From UMGS1387 sp045577475 (GTDB taxonomy: Bacteria; Bacillota; Clostridia; Oscillospirales; CAG-382), in contig JAZNIM010000063.1 of NCBI GenBank assembly GCA_045577475.1, forward strand, positions 1 to 20,116: 20,116 nucleotides of DNA, given 5' to 3'. Under the pieces are notes generated by a model. That model worked only from the letters and a program-made list of their open reading frames with translations, was not told where the DNA came from and made no database searches. The position numbers and the translations under genes were made by a program. Positions 6,360 through 13,108 of this stretch are shown in pieces; positions within the stretch are counted from its first letter, which is position 1; each line of letters begins with the position of its first letter.

Positions 6360-8585
6360 ATGGTTGATAACAGAAAAAGAGCTATAGAGCTGTGCAGCAG
6401 AATGACTTTAAATGAAAAAATCGGTCAGCTTGCACAGAATTTTTACGGCTTTAATGCATATGAAAGAAATGAAAACGGGGAAATTGTTCTTACAAAAGAG
6501 TTCAAGGACTATGTTACAAAATTCGGCGGTATCGGTACTCTGTACGGCTTTTTCCGTGCCGATCCATGGAGCAAAAAATGCTATGATAACGGCGGTATAA
6601 CGGCAGACGAACGTGAAAAGGCATATAACCTGCTCCAAAAGTTCGTGGTGGAAAATACAAGACTTGGTATACCCGTCATCCTTGAAGATGAAACACCTCA
6701 CGGCAGACAAAGCCTTGACAGCATTATATATCCTGTCAGCTTTAATGTGGGATGCTCCTTTAATCGTGAGCTTTATACAAAGCAGGCACAAATGATAGCT
6801 AAAGAAGCAAAAATCGGCGGTGTTGACATTGTTTTCATGTCAGTGCTTGATGTTGTGCGTGATGCAAGATGGGGAAGATGCGAGGAAAGCTTCGGTGAAG
6901 ACCCGTATCTTGTTAAATGCTTTGCCAAAGAGGCTGTAAAAGGCGTCCGTAACGGAAAAGGTATGCTGTGTGCAAAGCACTTTGCGGCACAGGGTGCAAT
7001 GGTTGGCGGTCATAACAGCGCCGAAGTAAATATCGGCGAAAGAGAGCTTCGGGAAATACATCTTCCTGCGGCACAGGCTGTAGCAAAAGAAGGCTGCGAT
7101 TTTGTTATGGTTACCTATAATGATATTGACGGCGTTCCCTGTAATGCCAACGGCTATCTTAATAATACGGTGCTTCGTGGGGAGTTTGGCTTTGACGGCG
7201 TTACAAAATCCGATGGCTGTGCGGTTGATTTTATGTCGGTGCACTTTGGTGACGATAAAGTCAGAACAGGTGCAGTAGCGGTGAATAACGGTGTTGACTG
7301 CGGCTTCTGGGATGAGTCCTTTACACTTCTTGACAAGGCTGTTGAAAAGGGTTATGTTACAGAGCAAGCAATTGACAGAGCCGTTGTAAGGCTGCTTGAG
7401 AAAAAGTTCAAGTGCGGTCTTATGGATAAGCCATTCCTTGAAGAAAAGGGACAGTCTGAGGAATTTGTAAAGTCAGGTGTGGGACAGCAGGTTGCATATG
7501 ACATGGCAACCGAAAGTCTTGTACTGCTTAAAAACGAAAACAAAATTCTGCCCTTGAAGAATAACCCCAAAATGCTGATTATTGGTGAAAATCTCGACTC
7601 AATCTATTATCTTCTCGGTGACTATACACCCGAACAAAAGGACTCGGTAACGGTAAAGAGCTATTTTGAAGGTATGGGTGCTGAGTATATCCAAGGCTGG
7701 AGCTTTGAAAGAGGAATAACTGTCAGTGATGAGCAGCTCCAAAAGGCTGTAAACGGGGCGGATGTTGTCATTTTCGGCTTTGGCGGAAGCAGTGTTAGAG
7801 ATTTCAAGAGCGTGTATAACGGTGCGGGAACTCTTCAGGCGGCATCAATTTACATGGACTGCGGCGAAGGCAGAGATTTGAGCGATTTGGAGCTTGTTCC
7901 AAGCCAGAACGAGCTGATTAAAAAAGTAAAAAAACTTGGAAAGCCGATTGTTTCCGTCGGTATCGGCGGAAGACCCTATATGCTGCAGAATGTATGTGAA
8001 AATTCCGACGGCGTTGTCTGGTGCGGATATCCGGGTCAGGAGGGTGCAAGAGCAATCTATGATACCCTTGTGGGAAAGGTGAATAATTTCGGCAGACTCT
8101 CGGTAACATTCCCAAAGAGCGTATCTCACATTCCCTGTGCTTATAACCGCAAGCAGTTCAGCGACTATCTTGATACCGACAGTAAGCCTCAGTTTGCCTT
8201 CGGTTACGGCTTGTCATATTCGGAATTTGAGTACAGCGGCCTTGTAATTGATAAAAAGAGTATCTGCGAAATAATAAACGGCGAGAAAATAAAAGTCAGC
8301 CTGAAGGTTAAAAACACCTCGGAGGTTTTGGGGAAAGAGGTTGTTCAGCTTTATCTTACAAGGTTTGACGGCAGTGTTACACACAGAATGATGGAGCTTT
8401 GCGGCTTCGAAAAGGTGGAACTCAGTCCGAATGAGTGTAAACTGGTTGAGTTTGAAATCGGCTTTGACGAGCTTAAAGAGTGGTCGGTAAACAAAAAGTA
8501 TGAGCTTTTTGAAATGGATGTTGATATCAAGGTGGGAAAAGCATCGGATAATATTGTTCTGGGTGAAAAAATTCATATAAGCTGA
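6360..8585 (+). CDS. Glycoside hydrolase family 3 beta-glycosidase (beta-glucosidase/beta-xylosidase type)
   Basis: A 741-residue retaining glycosidase of three parts: an N-terminal barrel (about 1-330), an alpha/beta sandwich (about 370-590) and a C-terminal fibronectin-III-like domain (about 640-735). Visible family features are LEDETPHG (Asp110), DARWGRCEESFGEDPYL (from Asp168), the substrate-contact pair Lys206-His207 in AKHF, and the nucleophile Asp285 in TKSDG, where most relatives have SDW. Glu503 in the GEGRDLSDLEL segment is a candidate acid/base. There is no signal peptide, so it should act inside the cell on imported oligosaccharides. The start has AGGGAG (6347-6352), 7 bases away. 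Substrate cannot be told from sequence. No transporter lies beside it. Confidence 0.93.
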   Translation: MVDNRKRAIELCSRMTLNEKIGQLAQNFYGFNAYERNENGEIVLTKEFKDYVTKFGGIGTLYGFFRADPWSKKCYDNGGITADEREKAYNLLQKFVVENTRLGIPVILEDETPHGRQSLDSIIYPVSFNVGCSFNRELYTKQAQMIAKEAKIGGVDIVFMSVLDVVRDARWGRCEESFGEDPYLVKCFAKEAVKGVRNGKGMLCAKHFAAQGAMVGGHNSAEVNIGERELREIHLPAAQAVAKEGCDFVMVTYNDIDGVPCNANGYLNNTVLRGEFGFDGVTKSDGCAVDFMSVHFGDDKVRTGAVAVNNGVDCGFWDESFTLLDKAVEKGYVTEQAIDRAVVRLLEKKFKCGLMDKPFLEEKGQSEEFVKSGVGQQVAYDMATESLVLLKNENKILPLKNNPKMLIIGENLDSIYYLLGDYTPEQKDSVTVKSYFEGMGAEYIQGWSFERGITVSDEQLQKAVNGADVVIFGFGGSSVRDFKSVYNGAGTLQAASIYMDCGEGRDLSDLELVPSQNELIKKVKKLGKPIVSVGIGGRPYMLQNVCENSDGVVWCGYPGQEGARAIYDTLVGKVNNFGRLSVTFPKSVSHIPCAYNRKQFSDYLDTDSKPQFAFGYGLSYSEFEYSGLVIDKKSICEIINGEKIKVSLKVKNTSEVLGKEVVQLYLTRFDGSVTHRMMELCGFEKVELSPNECKLVEFEIGFDELKEWSVNKKYELFEMDVDIKVGKASDNIVLGEKIHIS

Positions 8586-8591
8586 CATGAA

Positions 8592-8622
8592 TTAACAGAA
8601 AAAACAGGGGCATAACTATACT
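8592..8622 (+). promoter_or_regulatory. Possible promoter of the rubrerythrin gene
   Basis: TTAACA (8592-8597) and TATACT (8617-8622) are reasonable boxes, but the spacer is 19 bases, longer than ideal. No terminator separates the glycosidase gene from rubrerythrin, so readthrough is also possible. Confidence 0.35.
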
Positions 8623-8646
8623 GTAAAAATTTTTGGAGGTATGGTT

Positions 8647-9186
8647 ATGGAACTGAAAAATTCAAAGACATATGCAAATCTGGAAAAGGCATTTGCAGGT
8701 GAGTCACAGGCAAGAAACAAGTATACCTACTTTGCAGAGGTTGCAGAAAGCGAAGGCTATCACTATATAGCTGATATTTTCCGTAAAACAGCTGATAATG
8801 AAAAGGCTCACGCAAAGCTGTGGTCGGCAGAGCTTGGAAAAATCGGCGGCACTGCAGATAACCTTAAGGCGGCGGCAAACGGAGAGAACTACGAGTGGAC
8901 TGACATGTATGAGCATTTTGCCGAGGTTGCCGAGGAGGAAGGCTTTGATAAGATAGCAGAAAAATTCAGAGCCGTTGGCAAAATTGAAAGAATGCACGAG
9001 GAACGCTTCCTTGAGCTGTTGAAGCTGGTTGAAATGGACAAGGTTTTTGAACGCTGTGAGGAAGTAATGTGGGTGTGCAGAGTGTGCGGTCATGTGGAAA
9101 TCGGCAAGAAAGCACCTGATGTTTGTCCCGTGTGCTATCACGCAAGAGCTTATTTTGAAGTGGAAAAGAATACAAACAAACAGTAA
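8647..9186 (+). CDS. rbr: Rubrerythrin
   Basis: A cytoplasmic peroxidase of anaerobes that reduces H2O2 with electrons from NADH through rubredoxin-like carriers. It has 179 residues. A ferritin-like four-helix domain provides the di-iron site, with Glu19 (AGESQA), Glu52-x-x-His55 (NEKAH), the AEVAEEEGF segment (Glu93-Glu98) and Glu114-x-x-His117. A C-terminal rubredoxin-like knuckle has Cys144, Cys147, Cys160 and Cys163. The order is that of classical rubrerythrin, not the reversed form. I choose ATG 8647, because GGAGG (8635-8639) leaves a 7-base spacer. The ATG at 8641 would be almost on top of it. The gene fits an oxygen-sensitive cell that depends on [FeFe] hydrogenase. A terminator follows directly. 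Confidence 0.95.
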   Translation: MELKNSKTYANLEKAFAGESQARNKYTYFAEVAESEGYHYIADIFRKTADNEKAHAKLWSAELGKIGGTADNLKAAANGENYEWTDMYEHFAEVAEEEGFDKIAEKFRAVGKIERMHEERFLELLKLVEMDKVFERCEEVMWVCRVCGHVEIGKKAPDVCPVCYHARAYFEVEKNTNKQ

Positions 9187-9189
9187 ACC

Positions 9190-9215
9190 AAGGACAGCCT
9201 TACCGCTGTCCTTTT
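9190..9215 (+). terminator. Terminator after rubrerythrin
   Basis: AAGGACAGC (9190-9198) pairs with GCTGTCCTT (9205-9213) around a 6-base loop, with four T at the foot. The following TTGACA is the next gene's -35, so terminator and promoter are adjacent. Confidence 0.82.
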
Positions 9216-9216
9216 G

Positions 9217-9245
9217 TTGACAAAACATAAAAACTCAGATATAAT
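9217..9245 (+). promoter_or_regulatory. Consensus sigma-A promoter of the P-loop ATPase gene
   Basis: TTGACA (9217-9222), 17 bases, TATAAT (9240-9245), both perfect. The start point would be near 9252, leaving a leader of under 20 bases. Confidence 0.88.
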
Positions 9246-9268
9246 AAGGCAAGAAAGGAGCGGTGGTG

Positions 9269-9760
9269 TTGAAAAGAATACTTATAATCGGCTGTCCCGG
9301 AAGCGGTAAAAGCACCTTTGCAAGACAGCTTCAAAAAGCTATAAACCTTCCGTTGTACTACCTTGATATGCTTTTTTGGAAAGCTGATAAAACGACAGTA
9401 ACAGCCGAAGAATTTGATAATAAACTTGATGAAATCCTTGAAAAAGAAGAATGGATAATAGACGGGAATTATAGCAGAACAATGGAAAGACGACTTGAAA
9501 GGTGCGATACTGTATTCTTTTTCAATTTGCCTACCGAGGTTTGCGTTGAAGGTATCAAAAACAGAGTGGGCACAGTCCGTCCCGATATGCCTTGGGTGGA
9601 AAGGGAAGTGGACGGGGAATTTCTGGCGTTTGTAAAAGGCTTTAATGAAACGGAAACAGCAAAAATTCTTGAACGCCTTGAAAAGTATCCCGATAAAAAT
9701 GTTGTAGTCTTCAAAAGCAGAAAAGATGCGGATACATATTTGAATAGTTTAATTGTATAA
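9269..9760 (+). CDS. P-loop kinase-like ATPase (adenylate-kinase/'topology modulation' FlaR-like family)
   Basis: A 163-residue cytoplasmic nucleotide-binding protein. The Walker A motif GCPGSGKST is at residues 8-16 and is followed by LDMLFWK, the pattern of the small adenylate-kinase-related proteins often labelled DNA topology modulation protein. EEWIIDGNYSRTMERRL is the other conserved stretch (a lid or substrate-binding part). The real substrate of this family is not established, so the name should not be over-read. The region offers GTG 9263, GTG 9266 and TTG 9269 in frame. GGAG (9257-9260) lies 8 bases from TTG 9269, the spacing seen in neighbouring genes, and this start gives the usual MKRILIIG beginning. 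GTG 9266 is the alternative. It is a single-gene transcript with its own promoter and terminator. Confidence 0.8.
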   Translation: MKRILIIGCPGSGKSTFARQLQKAINLPLYYLDMLFWKADKTTVTAEEFDNKLDEILEKEEWIIDGNYSRTMERRLERCDTVFFFNLPTEVCVEGIKNRVGTVRPDMPWVEREVDGEFLAFVKGFNETETAKILERLEKYPDKNVVVFKSRKDADTYLNSLIV

Positions 9761-9762
9761 AA

Positions 9763-9796
9763 AGAGGAACGGCATATCATATTACCGTTCCTTTTG
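9763..9796. terminator. Bidirectional terminator between ATPase gene and SGNH hydrolase gene
   Basis: AGGAACGG (9765-9772) pairs with CCGTTCCT (9785-9792). T-rich tails exist on both sides: TTTTGCTTT on plus and CTCTTTTTATAC on minus. It lies between convergent genes. Confidence 0.82.
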
Positions 9797-9798
9797 CT

Positions 9799-10070
9799 TT
9801 ATTGAATTGTTCGTCCCACAATAAAATTGTATATAAGCACCTGAGTTCCACTGTAACCTTCCTTGGTGCACTTGACAGTTTTTATTTCTACATTGTGAAT
9901 ACCGTCTGCTAAATCAAATGTAACATAGCCAATGACTAATTGGTTTGATTTGATGTCGGAAAAAACAGGGTGAACCGTTGATGCCTTTTTTCCGTCAATA
10001 ATAATTTCGTACATGGTGCTGTCAAGGTGTAAGCCGTGCTCTATTGCGAAAATGCTGCCTTCAAATGCTG
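9799..10070 (-). pseudogene. Out-of-frame C-terminal module of the SGNH hydrolase gene
   Basis: This stretch continues the hydrolase in a frame shifted by one base. From FEGSIFAIEHGLHLDS it reads about 88 residues of beta-rich sequence ending NFIVGRTIQ, with YEIIIDGKK and GIHNVEIKTVK, the look of a small jelly-roll or accessory domain fused behind SGNH hydrolases. The reading frame itself is open from 10182, but its first 39 residues overlap the hydrolase frame and look like noise. Frame one ends VTVGDSI and this frame resumes FEGSIFAI, which would join naturally as GDSI-FEG. An indel near 10061-10066 (for example two T lost from a T-run) explains it. Confidence 0.75.
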
Positions 10071-10810
10071 TCGCCGACGGTGACGGTTTTAGACCACTGA
10101 CGGCATGGATTTTGTATGTTTGTTTCCCATGAGCCGTTTCGTATAACCTCGCTTCCCGCCGAGGAAATAAACTTGGTGTCAACAGAGCAGCTGTCGCTTA
10201 TAAGCTTTTGGGCAGGAATTGGCTTTTTAAAGAACTTTTCGCTTTCGAGGTGTTTTATAATCTCACGGTAGTAAACATCATATCCCTTGTCGGTTGGATG
10301 AACATTGTCCTTTAAATAGCCAAGCTCCTTTGCGTTTTTGCCGCAAAGCTCATCTTTCAGTGCTTCTTTTAAGCTGATTTGAGGTATGCCGTAATGATTC
10401 GCCACTTCCTCATGATATTTTGTGACGGTTGTGTAGCTTGCATCGGTGGTGTATAAAAAAACGATGTATGGATTTGATGCATCAATAAGACTTCTTACAA
10501 TGCTTTCCATGTATCTCCTGAAATCATTTCCGCTGTCGTTGACTGCAAACTCGATGAAAACAACGTCGGGACTTTTGGAAATAACATCCCTTGTCAGTCT
10601 GAGCAAACCGTACTTTGAATCAGTACCGCCCACACCCTTGTTGTGGTAGTTGACGGTCATTCTGTTGCCGTAAGTGCTTTTAAACCATTCGCCGACTCTG
10701 TTGGCATAGCAGTTTTCCTGACATGAAGCACCTGCACCCTCGGTAATAGAACCGCCTAAGAATACAATGTTGATTTCGGACTTGCCTTCAAAAAGGTTTG
10801 ATGATGACAT
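10061..10810 (-). CDS. SGNH/GDSL-family hydrolase, catalytic part (frameshifted gene)
   Basis: 249 residues are readable before a premature stop. SGNH blocks are present: Ser21 in FLGGSITEG (block I), the NKGVGG segment (block II, about 57-62), Asn91 in FAVND (block III) and Asp168-x-x-His171 in KDNVHP (block V). Such enzymes are esterases, often carbohydrate acetyl-esterases or lipases; the substrate is unknown. There is no signal peptide. The ATG has GAGGTG (10816-10821) 5 bases upstream. The reading frame stops at 10061, exactly where a neighbouring frame picks up a plausible C-terminal domain, giving a full protein of about 337 residues. Either the gene is broken or the sequence has an indel error. 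The promoter and terminator are intact, which favours a recent event or an error. Confidence 0.85.
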   Translation of the reverse strand: MSSSNLFEGKSEINIVFLGGSITEGAGASCQENCYANRVGEWFKSTYGNRMTVNYHNKGVGGTDSKYGLLRLTRDVISKSPDVVFIEFAVNDSGNDFRRYMESIVRSLIDASNPYIVFLYTTDASYTTVTKYHEEVANHYGIPQISLKEALKDELCGKNAKELGYLKDNVHPTDKGYDVYYREIIKHLESEKFFKKPIPAQKLISDSCSVDTKFISSAGSEVIRNGSWETNIQNPCRQWSKTVTVGDSI

Positions 10811-10838
10811 GTTAACACCTCGGTTTTAGATTGACTCT

Positions 10839-10867
10839 ATTATATAATTAACCTGTTACTTTGTCAA
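10839..10867 (-). promoter_or_regulatory. Consensus sigma-A promoter of the SGNH hydrolase gene
   Basis: On the minus strand TTGACA (10862-10867), 17 bases, TATAAT (10839-10844), both perfect. The start codon is 28 bases downstream of the -10. Confidence 0.9.
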
Positions 10868-10927
10868 TAAAATCTTTTTTTAGTGATGAATTTGATTTGT
10901 TTATATAGTTCTAAAGTTGAAGAAGTG

Positions 10928-11065
10928 AGTTTGACCGCTTGCGTTTAAGGCGGTCAAACGGAGTTCCACTCGGGCATCGATAGCAGAACGTAAATCCACG
11001 ATGTGGTCACGTTACCGCTGTCGGGCGGACCCGACTCACGTTACCGCTGTTGGGCGGACTCGACT
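10928..11065. repeat. 138-bp intergenic repeat, copy A
   Basis: Direct repeat of 11206-11343, same length, no gaps, seven mismatches by eye (about 95% identity). It begins with a 10-bp inverted repeat GTTTGACCGC/GCGGTCAAAC (10929-10938, 10950-10959) and ends with two tandem 29-bp units that begin TCACGTTACCGCTG. No open frame with a ribosome site is supported. Confidence 0.9.
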
Positions 11066-11113
11066 CATGTCGCCTTTTCTTCTTGCTTACTTCTTCTTTT
11101 CAGTAAAGAAAAA

Positions 11114-11148
11114 GTAAGTCCCTTGCACCGTTGTTTGGTGCAAGGGAC
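11114..11148 (-). terminator. Probable terminator of the hydrogenase operon
   Basis: A perfect 12-bp stem GTCCCTTGCACC (11118-11129) with GGTGCAAGGGAC (11137-11148) and a 7-base loop. On the minus strand the tail is TTACTTTTTCTTT. On the plus strand no T-tract follows. It lies about 195 bases beyond the stop codon of the last hydrogenase gene, between the two repeats. Confidence 0.78.
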
Positions 11149-11205
11149 GGCTAACCGAGCATAGAAACTGCGGTTTGTTTGTAATGTTCCATAGGTGAAG
11201 CACTT

Positions 11206-11343
11206 AGTTTGACCGCTTGCGTTTAAGGCGGTCAAACGGAGTTCCACTCGGGCATCAATGGCATAACGTAGATCTACGATGTGGTCACGTTACCGCTGTC
11301 GGGCGGACTCGACTCACGTTACCGCTGTCGGGCGGACTCGACT
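11206..11343. repeat. 138-bp intergenic repeat, copy B, touching the hndD stop codon
   Basis: Second copy, 278 bases from copy A and in the same orientation. It has the same 10-bp inverted repeat (11207-11216, 11228-11237) and two tandem 29-bp units. A perfect 12-bp palindrome CGTAGATCTACG (11267-11278) is present here but degenerate in copy A. Its last base is the first base of the reverse-complement stop codon of the hydrogenase gene (11343-11345). Confidence 0.9.
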
Positions 11344-13094
11344 TACCAAGCTACCTTCTTGCGAGCAATGTAGGAAGTGTGGAGATGCTCGTGAGCCTTG
11401 TGGCTGCCGGGTTCTCCGTAGTATTCCTTGTAGATAGTCTTGATGTCTTCGTTTTCGTGAGAGAGTCTAACGGGAAGATTCTTGTCGTCTTCGTAGAGAG
11501 CTGCAGCTCTGAGAGCCTTAAGATCAACGAAGTTGCGAACAGATGCGGGCTGATAAGGCTGACCGCCGCCGTTTACACAACCGCCGGGACAACCCATGAT
11601 TTCGATAAAGGTGTAATCCTTTTCGCCGCTCTTAACCATGTCAAGAACCTTTCTTGCATTGCTTGTACCTGAAGCAACAGCAACCTTAACTTCAACACCG
11701 TTAACGTTGTAGGAAGCCTCCTTAACGCCTTCAGTGCCACGAACGTCTGTGAATTCAAGCTTTTCAGGATTCTTACCTGTAAGATAGTAAACTGCAGTTC
11801 TGAGAGCAGCTTCCATAACGCCGCCTGTAGCACCGAAGATTGTACCTGCACCTGAGCCAAGACCCATGGGTGAATCAAATTCATCGTCGGGAAGAGTATT
11901 GAAGTTGATACCTGCACGCTTAATCATTCTTGCAAGCTCTCTTGTAGTGATGGAAACATCTGTGTCAACAACACCTGCAGCAGACTGGTCGTTTCTTACG
12001 ATTTCAAACTTCTTAGCTGTACAAGGCATAACGCTTACAACAAAGATGTCCTTGGGGTCAAGTCCCATCTTTTCAGCATAGTAGGTCTTGATAACAGCAC
12101 CCATCATCTGCTGAGGAGATTTGCAGGAGGAAAGATTATCAATCATGTCAGGGTAGTAGTGTTCGCAGAATTTAACCCATCCGGGTGAGCATGATGTAAT
12201 CATGGGAAGCTTGCCGCCATTCTTAACTCTCTGGAGAAGCTCTGTTGCTTCTTCCATAATTGTAAGGTCAGCAGAGAAGTTGGTGTCGAATACCTTAGCA
12301 AAGCCAAGTCTTCTGAGAGCAGCAACCATCTTGCCGGTTACGATTGTACCTACAGGCATATCAAAGCACTCACCGAGAGTAGCTCTGATAGAAGGAGCTG
12401 CATGAACAACAACATGCTTTGTAGGATCAGCAAGAGCTGCCCAAACCTTGTCTGTGTCGTCCTTTTCAACAAGTGCACCTGTAGGACAAACTACTGTACA
12501 CTGACCGCAGCCGATACAAGCAACATTGCCGAGATTCAACTCGAATGCCTGACCGATGTGAGTCTTGAAGCCTCTGTCGTTAGCACCGATAACAGCAACC
12601 TCCTGATTCTTGTCACAAACTGCAACGCAGCGGCGGCAAAGAACACACTTGTTGTTGTCACGGATGAGGTGAGGCATGGATGTGTCATATTCATACTTGG
12701 GTGTATCACCGTCGTACTTGTGCTCGTCGGTTACACCGTAATCGTTACAAAGCTGCTGGAATTCGCAGTTGCCGCTCTTTACGCAGGACAGACACTTCTT
12801 GTCGTGAACTGAAAGAAGAAGCTCAAGAGTTGCCTTTCTGGAAGCAAGAACTGCGGGGCTGTGTGTGAATACTTCGGTGCCTTCTCTGTCGAGAGGATAT
12901 ACGCAGGCAGCAACAAGGCTTCTTGCGCCCTTAACCTCACATACGCAGATACGGCAAGCACCGATTTCGTTGATTTCCTTCATGTAGCAAAGGGTAGGAA
13001 TTTCAATGCCGACACTCTTACATGCTTCAAGGATTGTAGCACCCTTGCGCACGCTGTAAGGCATGCCGTCTATAAATACGTTAATCATTTCCAT
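11343..13094 (-). CDS. hndD: NAD(P)-linked [FeFe] hydrogenase, catalytic subunit (HndD/HydA type)
   Basis: Catalytic subunit, 583 residues, of a multimeric cytoplasmic hydrogenase that makes or uses H2. Clusters in order: [2Fe-2S] Cys36, 47, 50, 64; a histidine-ligated [4Fe-4S] at His97, Cys101, 104, 110; two ferredoxin-type clusters (Cys150, 153, 156, 160 and Cys193, 196, 199, 203); then the H-cluster domain with L1 TSCSPGW (300-306), L2 MPCTAKKFE (Cys358) and L3 EIMGCPGGCVNGGGQP (Cys502, Cys506). Length matches HndD of Desulfovibrio and lacks the extra C-terminal domain of Thermotoga HydA. Position 303 is Ser where TSCCP enzymes have Cys. AGGAGG (13104-13109) precedes the ATG, overlapping the end of hndC. 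With HndC and the NuoE-like subunit it probably couples NADH and ferredoxin oxidation to H2 formation by electron bifurcation (inference). Confidence 0.96.
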   Translation of the reverse strand: MEMINVFIDGMPYSVRKGATILEACKSVGIEIPTLCYMKEINEIGACRICVCEVKGARSLVAACVYPLDREGTEVFTHSPAVLASRKATLELLLSVHDKKCLSCVKSGNCEFQQLCNDYGVTDEHKYDGDTPKYEYDTSMPHLIRDNNKCVLCRRCVAVCDKNQEVAVIGANDRGFKTHIGQAFELNLGNVACIGCGQCTVVCPTGALVEKDDTDKVWAALADPTKHVVVHAAPSIRATLGECFDMPVGTIVTGKMVAALRRLGFAKVFDTNFSADLTIMEEATELLQRVKNGGKLPMITSCSPGWVKFCEHYYPDMIDNLSSCKSPQQMMGAVIKTYYAEKMGLDPKDIFVVSVMPCTAKKFEIVRNDQSAAGVVDTDVSITTRELARMIKRAGINFNTLPDDEFDSPMGLGSGAGTIFGATGGVMEAALRTAVYYLTGKNPEKLEFTDVRGTEGVKEASYNVNGVEVKVAVASGTSNARKVLDMVKSGEKDYTFIEIMGCPGGCVNGGGQPYQPASVRNFVDLKALRAAALYEDDKNLPVRLSHENEDIKTIYKEYYGEPGSHKAHEHLHTSYIARKKVAW

Positions 13095-13108
13095 TTTATG
13101 CGACCTCC

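Noticed and set aside
6840..7367. A 175-codon minus-strand frame in the glycosidase gene
   Set aside because: Shadow of the GH3 gene, which has full motifs in the plus frame.
11007..11343. 29-bp tandem units as a CRISPR array
   Set aside because: The units are directly adjacent without spacers, only two per block, and no cas genes are present.
11065..11672. Two frames (60 and 151 codons) across the intergenic repeats
   Set aside because: They start or run inside the repeated DNA, one crossing into antisense of the hydrogenase gene. No ribosome site, and repeats of this kind create open frames by chance.
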